The notes: a model not told the origin generated them from the letters alone. Counted from the first letter of the stretch, positions 40,992-51,186 are shown. The stretch is DNA of 64,000 bases from Rhodocyclaceae bacterium (GCA_016791115.1 JAEUNL010000005.1:20217-84216), one strand, 5' to 3'. Numbers and translations: made by a program.

Positions 40992-41600
40992 GTGATTTCC
41001 CACCTCAACAAGGCATTTGCCCGTCTTCTGGCGTGCGTCGCCTGCGCATGCTTCGTCGCGCCGGTTGTCCATGCCGAGGCACAAGACGATGGCAGCGACC
41101 CGCTCGTCATCAACGGCTGCAACATCTGGCCCCGAACGCGCTGCCCCGGTGCAGACCTGCGTCATGCGAACCTGTCGGCGAGGAATCTTGCCGGCGCGGA
41201 TTTTTCCGGGGCGAACCTGGCGCGGGTTGACCTCAGGCTGGCGAATGTCGCAGGCGCAAATTTCGATGGTGCAAACCTGACTGGTGCGAGGCTCGGACGG
41301 GTGCACGCGCCCGCGGCAACCTTTCGCGGTGCGAAACTGGTCGGTGCGGACCTCGAAATGGCACGGCTGTTCCGCACCGACTTCAGCAACGCTGACTTGA
41401 CGGGTGCCAATCTCGAGGCAGCACGAATGACTTTTGCGTGGGTTGTCGGTGCGCGGCTGGTTGACGCCAATTTGCAGGAAACCAAGTTCAATGCGGTTAA
41501 CCTGACGAATGCCGACCTCAGCGGCAGCTTCCTGCGCTACACCATTTTTCCGGATTCGACATTCGACGGCTGCACAGGCTGCCCGAAGGGTTGGGAATGA
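40992..41600 (+). CDS. Exported pentapeptide-repeat protein
   Basis: 202 residues, GTG start with AAGAGAGAAG upstream. A signal peptide (to about VVHAE) is followed by about 28 pentapeptide repeats of the A(D/N)LxG kind (GADLRHANLSARNLAGADFSGANL and on), forming a right-handed quadrilateral beta helix, capped by two cysteine pairs (NGCNIWPRTRC at the start, DGCTGC at the end). A pentapeptide-repeat gene stands beside pedE in Pseudomonas putida, so the linkage recurs. Its role is not known; protecting or holding the quinoprotein or cytochrome is inference. The stop overlaps the start of pedF. Confidence 0.82.
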   Translation: MISHLNKAFARLLACVACACFVAPVVHAEAQDDGSDPLVINGCNIWPRTRCPGADLRHANLSARNLAGADFSGANLARVDLRLANVAGANFDGANLTGARLGRVHAPAATFRGAKLVGADLEMARLFRTDFSNADLTGANLEAARMTFAWVVGARLVDANLQETKFNAVNLTNADLSGSFLRYTIFPDSTFDGCTGCPKGWE

Positions 41601-42085
41601 AAGAGAACGACAAGAAGGCGACGGCCAAGCGCGCAGGACGCGCCCTTGCGGCGGCCGTGCTGCTGTTGTACGGATTCGCAGCGGGTGGCGCGCCTGCCGG
41701 CGAACAGGCATTCCGAGTGAACGTGGACACCCGAGCATTGCCGGCGCTTGGCAGCGCATTGCGCGAGGAGAATCCCTATCGCGGCAACGCGACGGCCGTT
41801 ACGGTTGGTGCACAGGTGTTCGAGCAGGCCTGCTCTCGCTGTCATGTGCTGGCAACTTCGGGCGGCATCGGTCCGGACCTGCGCATGCTCGACGTCTCTT
41901 GCCGCAAGATTGCCGACGAAGCGCGGCGCGCGGCCTGCCTGCGCGACCAGGATCATTACTTTCTCAAGACCGTGCGCGATGGCAAGACCATCGTCGGCGT
42001 GACGCACATGCCCGGCTGGCGCGACTTCATGTCCCAGGAAGCGATCTGGGCGATTCGCAGCTACATCGAATCGCACAACCGGTAG
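41597..42085 (+). CDS. pedF: Cytochrome c-550 PedF/ExaB-like
   Basis: 162 residues with a signal or anchor segment (about 15-30), haem site CSRCH at 79-83, likely axial M138 in VTHMPGW, and the family stretches ALPALGSALREENPYRGN and SGGIGPDLRMLD. It accepts electrons from the PQQ alcohol dehydrogenase (as ExaB does in Pseudomonas aeruginosa) and hands them to a terminal oxidase. Two extra cysteines (C102, C114) may form a disulfide. ATG 41597 overlaps the pentapeptide gene stop (ATGA). Confidence 0.9.
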   Translation: MKENDKKATAKRAGRALAAAVLLLYGFAAGGAPAGEQAFRVNVDTRALPALGSALREENPYRGNATAVTVGAQVFEQACSRCHVLATSGGIGPDLRMLDVSCRKIADEARRAACLRDQDHYFLKTVRDGKTIVGVTHMPGWRDFMSQEAIWAIRSYIESHNR

Positions 42086-42244
42086 CGCTGTCACGGCAAC
42101 CGGCCTGAAAGGCGCATCAGGTGGCCATTGCAGAGCATGCCGGCCGGCGAGCGCCATTCCACGAGACAGCCGGCGATGGCACCCTGAAGAGCGCCATTGC
42201 GTGCGCCTCCCGGCATGGGTGCGGCGCGTTCTCGCCGGCCCGAT

Positions 42245-42691
42245 TCAACGTATCTCGATCGTCGCGCGCATGCCGGCCTCTGCATGCGAACGGGTTGACA
42301 TCACGTCGTCGAACTTGCCGGTGCGAACCGGCACGAACCACCATTCGACAACCGCACCGGGCTTGAGCTCGATCCGCCTGACCGGTCCGTAGATCTCCGC
42401 AAGCGGCTTGTTGTCGGCGCCGAGCGCGACCACCTTGCGCGAGTAGATCGAATCCGCCAGACCCTGCGATCCGAAGTAGTAGGCATTGGGACTCGGGTTT
42501 TCCAGCCTGAGAACATGGAGCTTCCCGGTCTCGAATCCAAGCTTGTCCGGCTGGAAGCGATGGTCGCCGCTGGTGCTGCCGACGAGCAAAGTCACGGTTA
42601 CCGGATCCTGCCGCGTCAAGTCGCCGGCAGCGGATGCCGCACCGGACGACAAGGCGAATACCGTGATGAGGGCAAGCGCAAACGGGTGCAT
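42245..42691 (-). CDS. Cupredoxin-like periplasmic protein lacking the copper cysteine
   Basis: 148 residues with a signal peptide (MHPFALALITVFALSSGAASA). The mature part is a beta-sandwich pattern like that of plastocyanin/cupredoxin proteins (FETGKLHVLRLENPSPN, AVVEWWFVPVRTGKFDDV) ending SHAEAGM, which resembles the copper loop C-x-x-H-x4-M. The His and Met are in place, but the Cys position is Thr (STRSHAEAGM), so blue-copper chemistry is impossible. It may bind copper weakly or serve as a structural partner. It faces the PedF gene and shares the region with the motif GAGCATTCCCACG (42772-42784) about 80 bases upstream of its start. Confidence 0.7.
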   Translation of the reverse strand: MHPFALALITVFALSSGAASAAGDLTRQDPVTVTLLVGSTSGDHRFQPDKLGFETGKLHVLRLENPSPNAYYFGSQGLADSIYSRKVVALGADNKPLAEIYGPVRRIELKPGAVVEWWFVPVRTGKFDDVMSTRSHAEAGMRATIEIR

Positions 42692-43037
42692 GGGCGCGTT
42701 CTCCTGGTTGTGGCAGACGTGACCGCTTCGACCGGAAACGCCATTGCAGGTTCGCTGCGATGTCAGCGGACGAGCATTCCCACGCGACAGGACTGGACCC
42801 GCACGGAGGCCAGGGTCGAGGGCGGCCCGGCCTTGGACTTCGCTCTGCCGGCTTGCGGTGCGATGCGCCGCACCTGGCTGCAGCGCTGCCGCGAGCGATG
42901 ACGACACCGCGATAACACAAGACGATGCGGGCCAACGGGAGACGGCGCCTAGCCCGGCGCAAAGCTGGCGGCCTCGTTCGGCGCGCGTCACGCAGATTCT
43001 GCAACGGCAGCGTGCACGGCCGGGTGTTGGCCGGGAT
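42692..43037. other. Intergenic region between cupredoxin and AraC genes
   Basis: 346 bases; open frames here are not protein-like. It should contain the promoter of the cupredoxin gene on the - strand. The stretch GAGCATTCCCACG at 42772-42784 resembles the motifs before the cytochrome and dehydrogenase genes. Nothing else was recognised. Confidence 0.45.
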
Positions 43038-44108
43038 TCAGCTTCGCGCTTGCGCCAGCCTCTCCCTGTAGGTCGTCGGCGCGATGCCGGTCCAGCTCAT
43101 GAAGGCGCGATAGAACGTGGAAGGGTCGGCGTAGCCCAGATTCGTCGCGATGTCGGCAATCGCTTCGTCGGACTTTGCCAGTCGCGCCAGTGCGAGATCG
43201 CGGCGCAGCGCATCCTTGATCGCGCGCAGCGACGAGCCTTCCTCGTGCAGGCGGCGATGGACGCTGCGCGAGGACAGGTTGAGGCGCCGCGCAACATCCT
43301 CGAGCGAAGTCGGCGCGGGCAGGGCGGCGGCAACGATGTCCTTGACGCGGCGAACCATCTCCCGGTCGCGCCGGTAGAGCGCGGCGATCTTGCCCGGCGC
43401 GCCGTCGAGGAACGCGCGCAGGGCCTCCTCGTCGCGCCTGATGGGCAGGTCGAGCAGGTTTGCATTCAGTAAGGCGACGAGCGCCGTCCCGCCGAACTGC
43501 GAGTGGGCGGTGTAGATCAGCGCGTAGTCGGTCGCATGGGCCGGTCGGCTGTACGGGAAGCGCACCGCGTTCAGGGCCAGGTCGCGGCCGACCAGCCAGC
43601 ACGACAGTCCGTGCAGCAGGCGCAGGATCCACTCGAATGCGAATACGCGGCGCGGATCGTCCGGGTCCGGTTGCAGTGCGACGGTCTCGGAAATTCGCAG
43701 TTCCGCTGTCACCGGGCCGCGGCGAATCTCGACTGCGAGGTCGGGCAACACGATGCGCAGGAAGCGGCCCGCCCGCTCGAGCGCTTCTTCCAGCGAGCGG
43801 CTGCCGATCATGCTCCTGCACAGGAACTCGAACGTGCCGAAGCGCAGTGGATTTAAGAAGAGCCCGAAGCCCTCGTCGTCGAACCGGCGCACGACGCGGT
43901 TGTAGAGATCCGAGTAGATCCCCACCGGTACGCGCCGGGTGCCGTCGCGCAGCCGCGCCGGGTCGATTGACGATTCCGCGAGCAGGCGTTCGCAATCGAC
44001 GCCGCGGGACGCGAGGCCGGACAGCATGCCGGAGACGAATCCCGCTGCGACGCTTGCGCGGTGGCGCTGCGGCGGGCTGGCTTCAGCGCCACCGATGCGT
44101 TTTGACAT
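43038..44108 (-). CDS. AraC-family transcriptional regulator
   Basis: 356 residues from ATG 44108 (GTG 44120 is an alternative). An arabinose-binding-like N-terminal domain ([39 protein letters not shown]) is followed by two helix-turn-helix units at the C-terminus ([39 protein letters not shown] and [35 protein letters not shown]). It is divergent from icmF, so it probably controls that gene. The inducer is unknown; a branched or short-chain acid is a guess from the neighbour. Confidence 0.87.
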   Translation of the reverse strand: MSKRIGGAEASPPQRHRASVAAGFVSGMLSGLASRGVDCERLLAESSIDPARLRDGTRRVPVGIYSDLYNRVVRRFDDEGFGLFLNPLRFGTFEFLCRSMIGSRSLEEALERAGRFLRIVLPDLAVEIRRGPVTAELRISETVALQPDPDDPRRVFAFEWILRLLHGLSCWLVGRDLALNAVRFPYSRPAHATDYALIYTAHSQFGGTALVALLNANLLDLPIRRDEEALRAFLDGAPGKIAALYRRDREMVRRVKDIVAAALPAPTSLEDVARRLNLSSRSVHRRLHEEGSSLRAIKDALRRDLALARLAKSDEAIADIATNLGYADPSTFYRAFMSWTGIAPTTYRERLAQARS

Positions 44109-44308
44109 CGGTCTTTTCACCGATCTTGCCCGAATGGGCGGGTTACGAATTAGTTTGGCGGATTATGCATGATGGCCGTCCGTTGCGGCAATGGAAGCGG
44201 GGCCGAAGCGGGCATACCATGGCGACTGCAACCAGCGCCCGAGGGCGCGCGATGCCCGCCCCGGGCGGCCCGCAATACGCAAACACTGTCTATGAACAGG
44301 AAGTCCTG

Positions 44309-47300
44309 ATGACGATCCCGACGCTACCGAAAGCCGGCAAGGCGGCCAACAGGCTGCGTTTCGTGACCGCCGCGGCCTTGTTCGACGGCCACGATGCCTC
44401 GATCAACATCATGAGGCGGATTCTGCAATCCAGTGGTGCGGAGGTCATCCACCTCGGGCACAACCGCTCGGTGGGGGAGATCGTCAATGCCGCGCTCCAG
44501 GAGGACGTGCAGGCCATCGCGGTCACCAGCTACCAGGGTGGCCATGTCGAATACTTCAAGTACATGATCGACCTGCTGCGCAGCCACGGCGGCGAGAACA
44601 TCAAGGTGTTCGGTGGTGGCGGCGGCGTCATCGTGCCGCGCGAGATCGCCGAGTTGCACGAGTACGGCGTGGCACGTCTCTACTCGCCCGAAGACGGCGC
44701 CGCGCTCGGGCTGCAGGGCATGATCGACGACGTGATCCGCCAGGCCGATTGCGACAACGCCGCCCGGGCGCCGCAACCCGGCGACGTTCTGGGCGCCCTG
44801 CGCAGCGGCGACCGGCGCAGCCTGTCGCGCGTGATCACCGCGCTGGAAAACGGCCGCTACGACGATACACTCACGGCCGCCCTGCGCGACGCCGCCGGCA
44901 GCATTGCCACGCCGACCCTCGGCATCACCGGCACCGGCGGTGCCGGCAAGAGCTCACTCACCGACGAACTCGTGCTGCGCCTGCGCCTCGACCAGGAAGA
45001 CCGGCTGCGCATCGCCATCATCTCGATCGATCCGTCACGCAAGCGTACCGGGGGCGCACTGCTGGGCGACCGCATCCGCATGAACGCGATCGAGCACGAA
45101 CACATCTTCATGCGTTCGATGGCTACCCGCGATACAGGATCCGAGATCTCTGCCGCGCTCCCCGAAGTCATCGCGGCCTGCAAGCTATCGGGTTTCGACC
45201 TCATCATCGTCGAGACCTCGGGCATCGGGCAGGGCGATGCCGCGATCGTCCCGCTCGTCGGCACCGCGCTCTACGTCATGACCCCCGAGTTTGGCGCGGC
45301 CAGCCAGCTCGAGAAGATTGACATGCTGGACTTCGCCGACTTCGTTGCGATCAACAAGTACGACCGCAAGGGCGCCGAGGACGCGCTGCGCGACGTGCGC
45401 AAGCAATACCAGCGCAACCGCGAACTGTTCACGCGCCCGACCGACGAGATGCCGGTGTACGGCACCCAGGCCAGCCGCTTCAACGACGACGGCGTGACCG
45501 CGCTCTACCAGGCCATCCTGCCGCGGCTGATCGAGCAGGGCCTAGATCGCAGCCGCATCGTGCAACCGGGCCAGCTGCCGGCAGTGGCCGTCAAGGCATC
45601 CTCGCGCGGGCGCGCCATCGTCCCGGCCGAGCGCGTACGCTACCTCGCCGACATCGCCGACACGGTGCGCGCCTACCACACGCATGCCGCGCAGCAGGCA
45701 CGCATCGCACGCGAACGCCAGTCGTTGCGTACCGCGAAGGCCCTGTTCGAGCAATGCGGCAAGGCGGCGGCGCACTTCGACGAACTGATCGACTGGAAGA
45801 ACGGCGAACTCACACCGGCCGCGTGCAGGCTGCTCGACCAGTGGCCGACGACCAGGGCGCTGTACGCTGCCGATGACTACGTCGTGAAGATCCGTGACAA
45901 AGAAATACGCACCAAGCTGACCAGTGAGTCGCTGTCGGGCAGCAGGATACGCAAGGTCGCGCTGCCCGCGTATGAAGACGAGGGCGAGATCCTGCGCTTC
46001 CTGATGAAGGAGAACGTGCCGGGCTCGTTCCCCTACACGGCAGGCGTGTTCGCCTTCAAGCGCGAGAATGAAGATCCGACGCGCATGTTCGCCGGCGAAG
46101 GCGATGCCTTCCGCACCAACCGGCGCTTCAGGAAGGTCTCGGAGGGGATGCCTGCGCACCGGCTCAGCACCGCCTTCGACTCGGTCACGCTCTATGGCTG
46201 CGACCCCGATCCGCGCCCGGACATCTACGGCAAGGTCGGCAACTCGGGTGTGTCGATCGCCACGCTCGACGACATGAAGGTGCTCTACGACGGCTTCGAC
46301 CTGTGCGCGCAGACGACCAGCGTCTCGATGACGATCAACGGCCCGGCGCCGATGATCCTGGCGATGTTCTTCAACACAGCAATTGACCAGCAGGTGGCGA
46401 AGTTTCAGGCTGACAACGGCCGCGAGCCGACCGGGGACGAGGCCGGGAAGATCCGCGAATGGACGCTGGCCACGGTGCGCGGCACCGTGCAGGCCGACAT
46501 CCTAAAGGAAGACCAGGGCCAGAATACCTGCATCTTCTCCACCGAGTTCGCACTCAAGATGATGGGCGACATTCAGGAGTACTTCGTCCATCACGACGTG
46601 AAGAACTTCTATTCGGTGTCGATCTCCGGCTACCACATCGCGGAGGCCGGCGCGAACCCGATCAGCCAGCTCGCCTTCACGCTCGCCAACGGCTTCACCT
46701 ACGTCGAGAGCTACCTCGCGCGCGGAATGCACATAGACGATTTCGCGCCGAACCTGAGCTTCTTCTTCAGCAATGGCATGGACCCGGAATACACCGTGAT
46801 CGGCCGTGTGGCGCGGCGCATCTGGGCGGTGGCGATGAAGAACCGCTACGGCGCCAACGAGCGCAGCCAAAAGCTCAAGTACCACGTGCAGACCTCCGGC
46901 CGCAGCCTGCATGCGCAGGAGATGGCGTTCAACGACATCCGCACCACGCTGCAGGCGCTGATCGCGATCTACGACAACTGCAACAGCCTGCACACCAACG
47001 CCTACGACGAGGCAATCACCACGCCGACCGACGAATCGGTACGCCGGGCGATGGCGATCCAGCTTGTCATCAACCGCGAATGGGGCTTGGCGAAGAACGA
47101 GAATCCCAACCAGGGCAGCTTCATCATCGACGAGCTGACCGACCTCGTCGAGGAAGCGGTGCTCCGGGAATTCGAGGCGATCAGCAGCCGCGGCGGCGTG
47201 CTCGGCGCGATGGAGACCGGTTATCAGCGCGGCAAGATCCAGGAAGAGAGCCTGCATTACGAGCACAAGAAGCATGACGGCTCGTATCCGATCATCGGCG

Positions 47301-47578
47301 TGAATACCTTCCGCAATCCGCAGGCCGAGGCGGCTGCCCGCGAGATCGAGTTGGCGCGTTCTTCCGAGGAGGAAAAGCAGAGCCAGCTTCAGCGTTTGGC
47401 CGACTTCCATGCGCGCAACAGGGGCGAAGCACCGGTGTGGCTGGCCAGGCTCCGCCAGACCGTGATTGAGAACGGCAACGTGTTCGCGGTGCTCGTAGAC
47501 GGGGTGCGCCATTGTTCGCTGGGGCAGATCAGCAGCGCACTTTACGAAGTCGGCGGGAAGTATCGGCGCGTTATGTAG
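44309..47578 (+). CDS. icmF: Fused isobutyryl-CoA mutase IcmF
   Basis: 1089 residues from ATG 44309, which has AGGAAG upstream and matches the family start. Domains in order: B12-binding (about 15-150, [11 protein letters not shown] with the lower-ligand His and [11 protein letters not shown]), a MeaB-like GTPase (about 200-450, Walker [34 protein letters not shown]), and the (beta/alpha)8 mutase with [18 protein letters not shown] and [24 protein letters not shown]. It isomerises isobutyryl-CoA and butyryl-CoA with adenosylcobalamin; the attached GTPase guards cofactor loading. Length is about that of known IcmF proteins. Linked to valine and butyrate metabolism. Divergent AraC gene upstream. 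Confidence 0.95.
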   Translation: MTIPTLPKAGKAANRLRFVTAAALFDGHDASINIMRRILQSSGAEVIHLGHNRSVGEIVNAALQEDVQAIAVTSYQGGHVEYFKYMIDLLRSHGGENIKVFGGGGGVIVPREIAELHEYGVARLYSPEDGAALGLQGMIDDVIRQADCDNAARAPQPGDVLGALRSGDRRSLSRVITALENGRYDDTLTAALRDAAGSIATPTLGITGTGGAGKSSLTDELVLRLRLDQEDRLRIAIISIDPSRKRTGGALLGDRIRMNAIEHEHIFMRSMATRDTGSEISAALPEVIAACKLSGFDLIIVETSGIGQGDAAIVPLVGTALYVMTPEFGAASQLEKIDMLDFADFVAINKYDRKGAEDALRDVRKQYQRNRELFTRPTDEMPVYGTQASRFNDDGVTALYQAILPRLIEQGLDRSRIVQPGQLPAVAVKASSRGRAIVPAERVRYLADIADTVRAYHTHAAQQARIARERQSLRTAKALFEQCGKAAAHFDELIDWKNGELTPAACRLLDQWPTTRALYAADDYVVKIRDKEIRTKLTSESLSGSRIRKVALPAYEDEGEILRFLMKENVPGSFPYTAGVFAFKRENEDPTRMFAGEGDAFRTNRRFRKVSEGMPAHRLSTAFDSVTLYGCDPDPRPDIYGKVGNSGVSIATLDDMKVLYDGFDLCAQTTSVSMTINGPAPMILAMFFNTAIDQQVAKFQADNGREPTGDEAGKIREWTLATVRGTVQADILKEDQGQNTCIFSTEFALKMMGDIQEYFVHHDVKNFYSVSISGYHIAEAGANPISQLAFTLANGFTYVESYLARGMHIDDFAPNLSFFFSNGMDPEYTVIGRVARRIWAVAMKNRYGANERSQKLKYHVQTSGRSLHAQEMAFNDIRTTLQALIAIYDNCNSLHTNAYDEAITTPTDESVRRAMAIQLVINREWGLAKNENPNQGSFIIDELTDLVEEAVLREFEAISSRGGVLGAMETGYQRGKIQEESLHYEHKKHDGSYPIIGVNTFRNPQAEAAAREIELARSSEEEKQSQLQRLADFHARNRGEAPVWLARLRQTVIENGNVFAVLVDGVRHCSLGQISSALYEVGGKYRRVM

Positions 47579-47782
47579 GAAATGCCGCGCCGGCCAGGCG
47601 GGCCGCGATCGGCGTTCGCCGGATGGCACAACGTTTAAAGGGATGCACCCGCAAAGGCCGCGTGGATAGGGGCTTTCGGGCATGCCGGCCGCGAAATCGC
47701 CTGCCCATGGGCCAGCGGGGCCATGGGTGCCGGGAGGGCTCGATTTCATGCGCCTTCCAGGCAAGAGCCAATCGGAATCCCC
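47579..47782. other. Convergent gap with GC-rich inverted repeats
   Basis: 204 bases between icmF and a LysR gene reading towards it. Several GC-rich inverted repeats (for example CCCATGG/CCATGGG) could end transcription from both sides but no T run follows. No gene seen. Confidence 0.4.
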
Positions 47783-48670
47783 TCAGTCCTCGCGCAGGCC
47801 CTCGGCGAGAGAATCGATCAGCTTGCGAGTGCGGTGGGGCATGTAGCGATTGTCCGGAAGCATGGCGTAAATGCCCAGTTCCGGCGCGGGGAATTTGTCC
47901 AGCACCGGCGCGAGGGTTCCCTGTTCGATCGCGTCGTCGACGATGAAATCCGGTTGCAGGGTGATGCCCATGCCGAGTGCTGCGGCATGCGCCAGCACGT
48001 CGCCATTGTTGGCGTTCAGACGGCAGCGCACCGGAAAGCGCTCGACCGCGCCACGCACCGCAAACTGCCATGTGCTGCTGCCATCGCCGGCAGAGTAGCC
48101 GAGGCACTCGTGGTTGATCAGTTCCGACGGATGACGCGGCTGCCCATGCAGGGCGAGGTACTGCGGCGACGCAACCGCGCGCAGCCGCGCCGAGCCGATG
48201 CGCCGCGCAATGTCGCCCGGATCGAGCCGTTGCGTGATACGGATCGAAACGTCGACGCCTTCCTCGATCAGGTTGACGCGACGATCAGTGAAATCCATGG
48301 TGAGTGCGATCTCGGGGTAACGTCCGGAAAAGTCCAGCAGCATCGGCGCGAGGCGCCGGACGCCGAAACTCAGCGGGACACTGATGCGGATGTTGCCGCG
48401 CGGCGTCTGCTGTCCGTCGGCGACGTCGGATTCCGCCGCGTCGACGAGGTTCAGGATCACGCGACAGCGTTCCAGATAGGTCGTGCCCGCTGCAGTCAGC
48501 GCGACGCGGCGGGTGGTGCGCACCAGCAGCTTCACGCCGAGCCGCCGTTCGAGCGCGGCGATCTGTCGGGTCACGACGGAGGGTGCAACCCCGGCGCGCT
48601 GCGAGGCGGCGGCAAAACTGCCGAGTTCGCACACGCGAACGAAAGTCTGCATTGAATCCAGCGTATCCAT
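47783..48670 (-). CDS. LysR-family transcriptional regulator
   Basis: 295 residues. Winged helix-turn-helix at 1-60 (MQTFVRVCELGSFAAASQRAGVAPSVVTRQIAALERRLGVKLL) and a two-lobe effector-binding domain (about 90-290) of the DsdC/GcvA-like type. ATG 48670 is preferred to a TTG at 48679. It is divergent from the extradiol dioxygenase gene with a 102-base gap, the classic arrangement of a LysR regulator and its target. The inducer is unknown. Confidence 0.87.
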   Translation of the reverse strand: MDTLDSMQTFVRVCELGSFAAASQRAGVAPSVVTRQIAALERRLGVKLLVRTTRRVALTAAGTTYLERCRVILNLVDAAESDVADGQQTPRGNIRISVPLSFGVRRLAPMLLDFSGRYPEIALTMDFTDRRVNLIEEGVDVSIRITQRLDPGDIARRIGSARLRAVASPQYLALHGQPRHPSELINHECLGYSAGDGSSTWQFAVRGAVERFPVRCRLNANNGDVLAHAAALGMGITLQPDFIVDDAIEQGTLAPVLDKFPAPELGIYAMLPDNRYMPHRTRKLIDSLAEGLRED

Positions 48671-48772
48671 TGTTGTCAAAAGTAGAATGGTGTTTTCCAG
48701 ATTATCCTCTTTTCGGTAACTATCGTCCGATGTATCGTTTGTCGCATTCGCTGACTGCTTACCGGAAATCCG

Positions 48773-49594
48773 ATGTCGACACTGCCTTCACTCTTCGTTC
48801 CTCATGGCGCACCGACGTTCGCCCTTCGACCTGGCGCAGCAGGCCGCGCGCTGCAAGCAATGGCTGGCGCGCTGCCGCAGCCACGCGCCATCGTCATGGT
48901 CAGTGCGCATTGGAGTACCACCGTCGCTACCGTGGGCAGCGCCGAGCGCTTCGAGACGATCCATGACTTCTGGGGCTTCCCGGAAGCCCTGTATGCAATC
49001 CGCTACCCGGCGACGGGTTGTCCCGAGATCGCAAACGAGGTGGCGCGTGCACTGGGAGAGGCGGGTTTCGATGCGCGTCTCGACGCCAAGCGCGGACTCG
49101 ACCATGGGGCCTGGGTGCCGTTGCGGCTGATGTTTCCGCATGCGGACATACCCGTGGTTCCGCTCTCCATTCAGGCGCATCTGGACGCAGCGCATCACTA
49201 CCGTCTGGGCGAAGCGCTGGCGCCGCTGGCAAGTCGCGGCGTGATGGTGATCGGCTCGGGCAGCATCACCCACAACCTTCACGACTTTCAGCTTGCGCAT
49301 GCCAACGGCGGGCGCACGCCTGCGTACGTGCGCGAGTTCGCCGACTGGATCGGCGACAGGCTCGAAGCACGCGACCTCGCGGCATTGTTCGACTACCGGC
49401 GGCAGGCGCCCCACGCCGTCCGCGCTCATCCGAGCGACGAGCATCTGCTGCCGCTGTTCGTCGCGCTCGGCGCAGGCGGGGCCGGCGCCTCGTCGCGGCG
49501 CGTGCATGCGGGCGTGGACGACTACGTGATCGCCATGGATGGCTACGCCTTTGGTGCAAGCGACGCGCAACCGGCAGGTCGGTATGCGCCGTGA
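48773..49594 (+). CDS. Extradiol ring-cleavage dioxygenase, DODA/LigB family
   Basis: 273 residues, no signal peptide. LigB superfamily class III: LPSLFVPHGAPTFALRPG with the metal His (H11), VSAHWSTTVATVG (second metal His), GLDHGAWVPLRLMFPHADIPVVPLSI and GSGSITHNLHDF. These use Fe2+ or Zn2+ to open catechol-type rings beside a hydroxyl; family members include 4,5-DOPA dioxygenase and YgiD. Its natural substrate is not known. Divergent LysR gene and a following YceI gene; 102 bases separate it from LysR. Confidence 0.85.
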   Translation: MSTLPSLFVPHGAPTFALRPGAAGRALQAMAGALPQPRAIVMVSAHWSTTVATVGSAERFETIHDFWGFPEALYAIRYPATGCPEIANEVARALGEAGFDARLDAKRGLDHGAWVPLRLMFPHADIPVVPLSIQAHLDAAHHYRLGEALAPLASRGVMVIGSGSITHNLHDFQLAHANGGRTPAYVREFADWIGDRLEARDLAALFDYRRQAPHAVRAHPSDEHLLPLFVALGAGGAGASSRRVHAGVDDYVIAMDGYAFGASDAQPAGRYAP

Positions 49595-49649
49595 CGCGAA
49601 TGCGGATCGGATACGAGTTTCAGCAACAACCAACAGAAGGGAATGCACC

Positions 49650-50228
49650 ATGAAAGCCAATGCAAGAATCCTCGCAACCCTCGGTCTGCTCGCCATCGCG
49701 GCGACACCCGTGATGGCGGGGCCGCAGACCTACACGATCGACGGCACGCACACCTTTCCGCGCTTCTCGTACAGCCATTTCGGCATGTCGACGCAGTTGA
49801 GCCGCTTCAACAAGACGAGCGGCAAGATCGTTCTGGATGCCGAGAACAGGAAAGGGTCAGTGAATGTCGTCATCGACACGAAGTCGGTCGACACCGGCTA
49901 CGCGACCTTTGACGAGCACATCCAGGGTGAGGATTTCCTCGACACGGCGCGCTTCCCGACCGCAACCTTCACCTCGACCGCCGTGCGATTCGAGGGTGAC
50001 AAGCCGGTTGCGATCGATGGTTCGCTGACCCTGAAGGGCGTGACCAAGCCGGTCACGCTGACCATCACGTCGTTCAAGTCGATGCCGCACCCGATCCTGA
50101 AGAAGGACGCCATCGGCGCCAATGCCAGCGTGACGGTCAAGCGCACCGAGTTCAATGCCGGCAAGTACGCGCCCAATGTCAGCGATGACGTCACGATCGA
50201 CATCGCGCTGGAGGCGATCAAGGACTGA
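49650..50228 (+). CDS. YceI-family periplasmic protein
   Basis: 192 residues with a signal peptide (ending TPVMAG). YceI lipocalin-like barrel: TYTIDGTHTFPRFSYSHFGMSTQLSRFNKTSGKI, DEHIQGEDFLDTARFPTATFTSTAV, DGSLTLKGVTKPVTLTI, NASVTVKRTEFNAGKYAPNVSDDVTIDIALEAI. AGAAGGGA lies seven bases upstream of ATG 49650. YceI proteins bind long isoprenoid or fatty chains and are often induced by base or osmotic stress; the exact role here is unknown. Follows the dioxygenase gene by 55 bases. Confidence 0.88.
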   Translation: MKANARILATLGLLAIAATPVMAGPQTYTIDGTHTFPRFSYSHFGMSTQLSRFNKTSGKIVLDAENRKGSVNVVIDTKSVDTGYATFDEHIQGEDFLDTARFPTATFTSTAVRFEGDKPVAIDGSLTLKGVTKPVTLTITSFKSMPHPILKKDAIGANASVTVKRTEFNAGKYAPNVSDDVTIDIALEAIKD

Positions 50229-50300
50229 GCGGTGCAACCGGGTGGATGTGCGGGCGGTGGCCCGGGTTGCGGTTATCGCGCCCGCGCCACCGCCTATCGA

Positions 50301-51074
50301 TCATCCACCGCGCGCGAGGAAAGACGGATTCGCGAAGCCGGGCTTGCCGTATCGCATCGGGTCGCCGACAAGGTCGACGACCGATCCGCCTGCGGCGCGC
50401 AGCACGGCGTGGCCGGCGGCGGTATCCCATTCCATGGTGCGGCCCACGCGCGGATAGATGTCGGCCTGCCCGGCCGCGATCAGACAGAACTTGAGCGACG
50501 AACCGGCCAGCCGCCGTTCCGCGATGCGACAGCCCGAGAGCAGCAAGTCGATCGCCGCCGGATCGTCGTGGTGCCGGCTGGTGAGTACGGTCAGTCCTCG
50601 CCGTGGAACCGGTCTTACCGCGAGCGGTCGCCGCGCACCGCCTTCGACGATAAATGCGCTGCCTTGCTGCGCGCCGCAGTAGATCAGCCCGAGCGCAGGC
50701 GCGAACACGACGCCGAGCGTCGGTTCGCCCTGTTCGACCAGCCCGACGTTGACGGTGAATTCGTCATTGCGATCGATGAACTCGCGAGTGCCGTCGAGCG
50801 GATCGATCAGCCAGAATGCCGGCGCCGCGGCGATCGTCTGCCCTGTTCCTGCCGTGCGCGCCATTGCCTCTTCTGCGATTAACGGAATGTCAGGCGTGAT
50901 GCGTTTCAAGTGCGTGCCCAGAATCTGTTCCGATACCTCGTCGGCCGTCGTCACCGGCGATTTGTCATACTTTTGTCGTACAGGGATTTCGCCTCGATAG
51001 ACGTCGAGAATCGCCTCGCCGGCAGCAAGCACTGCAGGGATCAGTGCAGACAGAATCGAATCGTGGTCCATCAT
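50301..51074 (-). CDS. cysQ: 3'(2'),5'-bisphosphate nucleotidase CysQ
   Basis: 257 residues from ATG 51074. Li+-sensitive phosphatase signatures are all present: EEAMA (Glu pair), DPLDGTREF (metal site) and WDTAAGHAVLRAAGGSVVDL (second metal site). It hydrolyses 3'-phosphoadenosine 5'-phosphate (PAP), protecting sulfate assimilation. Faces the YceI gene, from which it is separated by 72 bases, and is divergent from the ETF-QO gene with a 237-base gap holding a promoter. Confidence 0.9.
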   Translation of the reverse strand: MMDHDSILSALIPAVLAAGEAILDVYRGEIPVRQKYDKSPVTTADEVSEQILGTHLKRITPDIPLIAEEAMARTAGTGQTIAAAPAFWLIDPLDGTREFIDRNDEFTVNVGLVEQGEPTLGVVFAPALGLIYCGAQQGSAFIVEGGARRPLAVRPVPRRGLTVLTSRHHDDPAAIDLLLSGCRIAERRLAGSSLKFCLIAAGQADIYPRVGRTMEWDTAAGHAVLRAAGGSVVDLVGDPMRYGKPGFANPSFLARGG

Positions 51075-51186
51075 CGGCGTTCTGGTTGGTTCGACAGGTG
51101 ATCATTGTCCTTGCGGACATCATGGTGCGCCATGCGTTCCGGCCTGCAGACATCGATTCAGTCTCGGCGGGATGCGGCCAGCGTCT

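Noticed and set aside
43460..44308. A longer IcmF beginning inside the AraC gene
   Set aside because: The added residues are the antisense reading of the AraC gene; ATG 44309 has a ribosome site and the family-typical start.
47640..47782. Protein-coding gene in the icmF-LysR gap
   Set aside because: Open frames have no ribosome site and mirror the GC bias of the surroundings.
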